DNA of 17,414 nt from an uncultured Syntrophobacteraceae bacterium (GTDB lineage: Bacteria > Desulfobacterota > Syntrophobacteria > Syntrophobacterales > Syntrophobacteraceae). The stretch lies in assembly GCA_937889795.1 (NCBI GenBank), contig CALBZH010000500.1:1-17414 (forward strand), in the 5' to 3' direction. The translations under genes were made by a program, and so were the position numbers. A model generated the notes under the pieces. That model was not told the DNA's origin. It searched no databases and saw only the letters and a program-made list of their open reading frames with translations. This document shows, piece by piece, positions 13,632 through 17,414 of the stretch. Numbering within the stretch: position 1 is the stretch's first letter; the number at the start of each line of letters is the position of its first letter.

Positions 13632-14918
13632 TTATTCCTCGCGAGCGGACAGGCGTTCGAATCCCAGCTCGTTGGTCGCTCCCAGGATCACCTGCAGCTC
13701 CGCTCGGATACCGTGCTCCGACAAGCTTCCGGGCTGCCCTCCGGCCATTCTTTCGATAATCCGCTCATTTCCGATGACGATTTCAGGGCGAGGCAACATC
13801 ACGATCTCGTTGGCGTTCCCAACGCTCACGAGCGCATCGGCACGCGGTGTTGTATCGGCCAGTGACTGGGACTGACCGTCGGCCCCGGCGAATTCGTCCG
13901 TAACGAGCGTCGTTGCAATGCCTTCTTCCTCGAGCCTGGCGCAAAGCATCATGGCGTCTGCGTCGGGATTGCCGAACCCTTCTTTGGAAATGATCACCCC
14001 ATCGACGTTCAACATTTCCAGAAGCTTGACGGCATAGTCCGCGGAGCGCTCCTTGTCCTTGAGCGTGACGTTGGCGTTGGTCACGACCGTGCCGGCGAAG
14101 GTCAGGTCTTTCCCGTCGCGTTTAAAGAGCTCGGCGATGATGGGGTTGTTCTGGTGGTGATAGGTGGTGTTCTTGTCACAGGCGGAAACGCAGTTCCCGC
14201 TCACGATGGCTCCGTCCATGACTTCCGTGGCGCAAATGAGGGTCGGCAGCACGGTCTTCATGTCTCGACCATAGAGGAAGGTGTCGTGGAGCAATCCCTG
14301 GCTGAGAAGCATGTACAGGTAGGCGATTCGGGGAAGGTCGCCCCTTCCGTCGTGCGCTCCCGAGGAACGACCCGGTTCGTAGGACACCAGCTCGTCCGGA
14401 CTGATGCGGCGGCCAGCCTCTCCAAGGTAGACGGCGGCTCGCAGCCCGGCCATGCGCACCGCTTCCTCGTGCTCGTGCCTGGAAAGGCCTTCCCGTGCCT
14501 CGATGATCAGGCAGACGTTCAACAGCCTGGAAAAGGTTGAAAATGCGGCTCCAGGCCCGCTCATGTCGATCATGCCTTCTTGAAAGCCCACGATCTGGCC
14601 AACGGTCAGGACCGAGCACCCCTCGAGGACATGGGTGCGTCCCTGTCCAACGGTTTGGACGCCGGAGATCAGCCCGGGAAACATTCCGCCTCGCCCTTCG
14701 ACTTTGACCCGGGGCTCGATGGCGTCCTTGATCGGTATGATTCGAACATGTTCACCGGGCCTGGCGATTTCGGCATCGATCGAGGCAATTCGGGTATCCT
14801 TTGCGCCAGCGCGGTCGACTAGCTCATCCCGATTCACGTGGAGGATCCCGTTCTCGAGAAACGTCCGTCGACTCCACACAACATCCCTGACACGAATACG
14901 ACCCAGCTCCAGTCTCAT
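13632..14918 (-). CDS. grdE: Glycine/sarcosine/betaine reductase component B proprotein GrdE (pyruvoyl-forming)
   Basis: A 428-residue proprotein that cleaves itself into two subunits of component B. The processing site is visible: IVSGN-C243-VSACDKNTTYHHQNNPI. Cleavage before this Cys turns it into the pyruvoyl group that binds the amino substrate (known at Cys242 in the Eubacterium acidaminophilum enzyme). Other family landmarks are MRLELGRIRVRDV at the start, PRVKVEGRGGMFPGLI, FSTFSRLLNVCLI and VVTNANVTLKDKERSADYA. The start is ATG 14918: it has AGGAGGTGACAAG directly upstream and sets the Cys at 243, matching the family. ATG 14948 has no ribosome site. It is the first gene of the operon. 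The paralogues GrdG and GrdI (sarcosine, betaine) look similar, so the substrate is uncertain. Confidence 0.94.
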   Translation of the reverse strand: MRLELGRIRVRDVVWSRRTFLENGILHVNRDELVDRAGAKDTRIASIDAEIARPGEHVRIIPIKDAIEPRVKVEGRGGMFPGLISGVQTVGQGRTHVLEGCSVLTVGQIVGFQEGMIDMSGPGAAFSTFSRLLNVCLIIEAREGLSRHEHEEAVRMAGLRAAVYLGEAGRRISPDELVSYEPGRSSGAHDGRGDLPRIAYLYMLLSQGLLHDTFLYGRDMKTVLPTLICATEVMDGAIVSGNCVSACDKNTTYHHQNNPIIAELFKRDGKDLTFAGTVVTNANVTLKDKERSADYAVKLLEMLNVDGVIISKEGFGNPDADAMMLCARLEEEGIATTLVTDEFAGADGQSQSLADTTPRADALVSVGNANEIVMLPRPEIVIGNERIIERMAGGQPGSLSEHGIRAELQVILGATNELGFERLSAREE

Positions 14919-15165
14919 CTTGTCACCTCCTCCATGCGTCCTCTTCATTTTAACAGGAATTAGCGCAGATGCGGATCAGCAGTTGCGTGGGACTGACACC
15001 AATGGCGGGAAAGCGAGTGAGTGAAGGCTCATGCGTCAGGCGGGCAACGGAAGAGCGTTGGACTGTTTGAAGCGAATGGGGATTAAACTGTGAGTAGGAA
15101 TCTGCGGCGAAGTGGTTATAATTTAAGGGAAGGCGCGTCAACCCACACATCAGGAGGGCAACGAA
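14919..15165. promoter_or_regulatory. Divergent intergenic region between grdE and the Gly/Tyr-rich gene
   Basis: The promoters of the grd operon (minus) and of the exported Gly/Tyr-rich gene (plus) must lie here. On the plus strand a perfect TATAAT (15117-15122) lies 43 bp before ATG 15166, without a good -35. On the minus strand a TTAAAAT element just upstream of grdE is the only -10-like sequence I noticed. No glycine riboswitch and no sigma54 site could be recognised. Confidence 0.35.
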
Positions 15166-15600
15166 ATGAGCTCGATACGAAAAGTGACGGTGGTTGGTCT
15201 GCTTGTGGTTTCGCTCACGGTCTTTGCGGCTCCGAGAGCGAACGCTCAGGATTGTTGCTTCAACCCGCTCGCTTTGCCGTTCATGGTTGCAGGCGCCGTG
15301 GTGGGGACGGCTGCGGCGATCACGACCGGGATCCTGGGTTTTCCTTACTACGCTTATGGCGCACCCTACTATGGCGCGAGCTACTACGGACCAACGTATT
15401 ACGATTATGGGTACTATGGGCCCGGGCCGGTTTACTATGGGCCCCGCTATTTTGGTCCTCGCTACTACGGCCCCCGCTACCATGGCCACCGGTATTACGG
15501 TCATCGCCATTACGGCCCCCGTTACCATGGCTCCGGGCGAGCCTACTACAGGTCTGGACCCGTGGCGGGCGCTCGCTCTTACCGTGCCTATGCACGATGA
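15166..15600 (+). CDS. Small exported Gly/Tyr/His-rich protein, function unknown
   Basis: A 144-residue protein with a clear Sec signal peptide: MSSIRKVTVV, a hydrophobic core GLLVVSLTVF and a cleavage site APRANA|Q at about 27-28. The mature N-terminus has adjacent cysteines (C30, C31) and a hydrophobic Gly/Ala stretch (about 38-58) that could be membrane-inserted. From about 60 to the end it is low-complexity: repeats of YYG, GPRYYG, GPRYHG and GHRYYG, rich in Tyr, Gly, Pro, Arg and His. The ATG has AGGAGGG at a normal distance. I do not recognise a family; similar exported Gly/Tyr-rich proteins are often envelope-stress or surface proteins, but no function can be assigned. It is divergent from the grd operon and converges on the aconitase gene. 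Confidence 0.82.
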   Translation: MSSIRKVTVVGLLVVSLTVFAAPRANAQDCCFNPLALPFMVAGAVVGTAAAITTGILGFPYYAYGAPYYGASYYGPTYYDYGYYGPGPVYYGPRYFGPRYYGPRYHGHRYYGHRHYGPRYHGSGRAYYRSGPVAGARSYRAYAR

Positions 15601-15647
15601 GGGGATGCCTGGCATGGCAGGGCCCGATCAGCGAGAAGCCTCATGTG

Positions 15648-15704
15648 TTGCGGGCGTCGCGGCTCAGGAGAGTCTTTCTTCCGCCTCCGGCAGGACGCCC
15701 GCAA
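15648..15704. terminator. Hairpin between convergent genes
   Basis: The 11-bp arms TTGCGGGCGTC (15648-15658) and GACGCCCGCAA (15694-15704) enclose an inner GCGG/CCGC pairing (15659-15662 with 15681-15684). It lies 47 bp after the plus-strand gene and 28 bp after the minus-strand aconitase stop. No T-run follows on either strand, so a terminator role is only inferred from position. Confidence 0.4.
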
Positions 15705-15732
15705 GAGCTTCGATGGCTGGAAGATTCGGGTC

Positions 15733-17414
15733 CTATTCTTTCAGTCTCTGCCGCACCACCGTCTGCAGGATCCCTCCGTTTCGGTAGTATTCGATCTCAA
15801 CCGGGGTGTCGATCCGGGAGATCACCTCGAATTCCTTCTTTCCGCCTGCCGCGTCTGTCGCGCGGACTGTAAGCATCTGCTTCGGCTGCATCACGGAGCC
15901 GTCAATGCCCACAATGTCGTACGTCTCGAAACCCGTGAGGCCCAAGGCCTCGACATGCAGATCAGGCAGGAACTGCAAGGGGAGGATCCCCATCCCGACG
16001 AGGTTGCTGCGGTGAATGCGCTCGAAGCTCTCGGCGATGACCGCTTTCACACCCTGCAGGGCAGGACCCTTTGCGGCCCAATCCCTGCTTGAGCCGGTGC
16101 CGTACTCTTTGCCGGCGAGGACGATCGTGGGAACGAGCTCGGCCACATACCGCATCGCGGCCTCGTAGATGGGAAGCTTCTCACCGCTGGGCAGGTGTAG
16201 GGTGTAGCCCCCCTCGGTCCCGGGCACCAGCCGGTTCCGGATCCGGATGTTGGCGAACGTCCCGCGGATCATCACCTCATGATTGCCACGTCGGGTCCCG
16301 TACTGGTTGAAATCGGCTTCGGGCACCGACCGTTCGATCAGATAGCGGCCGGCGGGACTTTCCGCGGCAATGGAGCCGGCCGGCGAGATGTGGTCGGTGG
16401 TAACGCTGTCACCGAATAGAGCCAGAACGCGTGCGCCCCGGATATCGCCCATGGGCGGAGGCTGCGGAGTGAGGCCGTCGAAAAAGGGCGGCTCCTTGAT
16501 GTAAGTGCTTTCTGGATCGAACCGATAGGTTTCGCCTTCGGGGATCGAGACCCCGTTCCACATGAAGTTGCTGGTGAAAAGGTTGTCGTATTGCTCACGG
16601 AACATGGCCGCATGCACCGAGCGGGTCACTTCGGCCTGAACCTCTTCTTTACCGGGCCAAATGTCTTTGAGGTACACCGGCTTTCCGGCGGAGTCCGCGC
16701 CCAGGGGATCCCTGGTAAGATCGATATTGACCGAGCCGGCCAGGGCGTAAGCCACGACCAGGGGCGGACTGGCAAGGTAGTTGGCGCGCACGAGGGGATG
16801 AATGCGGCCCTCGAAGTTGCGGTTGCCCGATAGGACGGCGGCGACAGTGAGATCTCGCTCCCGGATCACCGAGGCCACAGGCTCCGGAATCGGGCCGCTG
16901 TTTCCGATGCACGTGGTGCAACCGTATCCGACCGTGAAAAACCCTAAGGTCTCCAAAGCGGATGTGAGCCCGGCTTCATCCAAGTAGCGTGTGACGACCG
17001 TCGAGCCTGGAGCGAGGCTGGTCTTGACCCACGGTTTGACCCGCAGCCCTCGCTCCACGGCGTTCTTGGCCAGAATCCCCGCGCTGATCATGACGCCGGG
17101 GTTGCTCGTATTCGTGCAGGACGTAATGGCTGCGATCACGACCGACCCGTTGTCGATGCCGTACCGCACGGTCGGATAGGCCGATGGGAAAGTCCGTGTG
17201 AGGCTTTCCGCAACCTCGTCCAGTCCCAGGCGGTCCTGAGGGCGGCGCGGCCCCGCCAGGCTGGGTACGACCGCGCTCATGTCCAGCTCGACCACGTCAC
17301 TGAAGACGGGCTCCGGCGAATCCTCACCGCGGAAAAGACCTTGGATCCCGCAATACCGCTCGACTGTCTCAGCGAGCGATGCCCGGTTGGAAGCCCTCAA
17401 GTACCGAAGCGTTT
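15733..17414 (-). CDS. acnA: Aconitate hydratase A, C-terminal part (5' truncated by window)
   Basis: The C-terminal 560 or so residues of an aconitase of the AcnA/IRP1 type, usually about 890 residues; the frame is open through the window edge, with RYLRASNRAS just before 17400. It interconverts citrate and isocitrate through cis-aconitate in the TCA cycle, in the cytoplasm. The three [4Fe-4S] cysteines are present: one in AAITSCTNTSNPG and two in GYGCTTCIGNSGP. Substrate-binding and swivel-domain landmarks include SGNRNFEGRIHPLVRANYLASP, GDSVTTDHISPAG, NQYGTRRGNHEVM, GKEYGTGSSRDWAAKGP and SFERIHRSNLVGMG. It ends at TAG 15733-15735. No other TCA gene is in the window. It is oriented with the grd operon but separated from it by a plus-strand gene. 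Confidence 0.96.
   Translation of the reverse strand, partial: TLRYLRASNRASLAETVERYCGIQGLFRGEDSPEPVFSDVVELDMSAVVPSLAGPRRPQDRLGLDEVAESLTRTFPSAYPTVRYGIDNGSVVIAAITSCTNTSNPGVMISAGILAKNAVERGLRVKPWVKTSLAPGSTVVTRYLDEAGLTSALETLGFFTVGYGCTTCIGNSGPIPEPVASVIRERDLTVAAVLSGNRNFEGRIHPLVRANYLASPPLVVAYALAGSVNIDLTRDPLGADSAGKPVYLKDIWPGKEEVQAEVTRSVHAAMFREQYDNLFTSNFMWNGVSIPEGETYRFDPESTYIKEPPFFDGLTPQPPPMGDIRGARVLALFGDSVTTDHISPAGSIAAESPAGRYLIERSVPEADFNQYGTRRGNHEVMIRGTFANIRIRNRLVPGTEGGYTLHLPSGEKLPIYEAAMRYVAELVPTIVLAGKEYGTGSSRDWAAKGPALQGVKAVIAESFERIHRSNLVGMGILPLQFLPDLHVEALGLTGFETYDIVGIDGSVMQPKQMLTVRATDAAGGKKEFEVISRIDTPVEIEYYRNGGILQTVVRQRLKE

Noticed and set aside
14919..15165. Glycine riboswitch upstream of grdE
   Set aside because: I looked for the conserved aptamer core and found none; the 247-bp region also looks too plain for a tandem aptamer.
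14950..15615. 221-codon minus-strand frame over the divergent intergenic region and the Gly/Tyr-rich gene
   Set aside because: It is antisense to a gene with a signal peptide and ribosome site; the low-complexity Val/Ala/Met translation mirrors the repeats.
1..17414. CRISPR arrays, tRNA/rRNA genes, insertion sequences, phage genes
   Set aside because: No spaced direct repeats, no tRNA-like or rRNA sequence, and no transposase or integrase motif was seen. The only tandem repeats are coding or operator-like.

Overview
The window is a GC-rich bacterial chromosome segment carrying two regulatory blocks, a large modular exported protein, a selenoprotein-dependent glycine-reductase-type operon and part of an aconitase gene. 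The GlrK-QseG-GlrR-like triad points to a proteobacterium in the broad sense. Glycine reductase selenoproteins, EF-hand proteins and long surface proteins beside it suggest a deltaproteobacterium (Desulfobacterota), perhaps related to Syntrophobacter. That placement is inference; no marker gene is present.

Left part, plus strand (1-6212). A 5'-truncated BaeS-like sensor kinase and its OmpR/BaeR-like regulator are followed by a four-EF-hand protein. The gap before the EF-hand gene is AT-rich and holds four tandem 10-bp repeats just upstream of a plausible promoter, a good candidate operator for an OmpR-family regulator. A 17-bp hairpin follows the EF-hand gene. Next comes a three-gene set: membrane sensor kinase, small lipoprotein, and sigma54-dependent response regulator. 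It has the same order and types as GlrK(QseE)-QseG-GlrR(QseF) of enterobacteria. It ends at a 27-bp perfect inverted repeat that looks like a bidirectional terminator shared with the convergent gene.

Middle (6360-9922). A minus-strand gene encodes a 988-residue exported protein: an N-terminal FnIII-like region, four InlB-type repeats of about 77 residues, three PKD/Ig-like domains and two C-terminal CARDB-like domains. About 600 bp of non-coding leader lies upstream.

Right part, minus strand (9923-14918). The order of transcription is grdE - grdB - grdC - grdA - yciH/SUI1. Naive translation breaks both grdB and grdA at in-frame UGA codons. Both UGAs sit exactly at the selenocysteine sites of the families (UxxCxxC in GrdB, CxxU in GrdA), and both genes resume in the same frame with conserved sequence. 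A compact hairpin follows each UGA. GrdE has the asparagine-cysteine processing site that gives the pyruvoyl cofactor. Together these make component B (GrdE/GrdB), the shuttle selenoprotein A (GrdA) and one subunit of component C (GrdC), which reduce glycine (or sarcosine/betaine) and yield an acetyl-thioester. The acetyl-phosphate-forming partner GrdD and the usual thioredoxin genes are not in the window.

Right edge. A divergent plus-strand gene (15166-15600) encodes a small exported Gly/Tyr/His-rich protein. It converges on a minus-strand aconitase A gene that runs off the window end.
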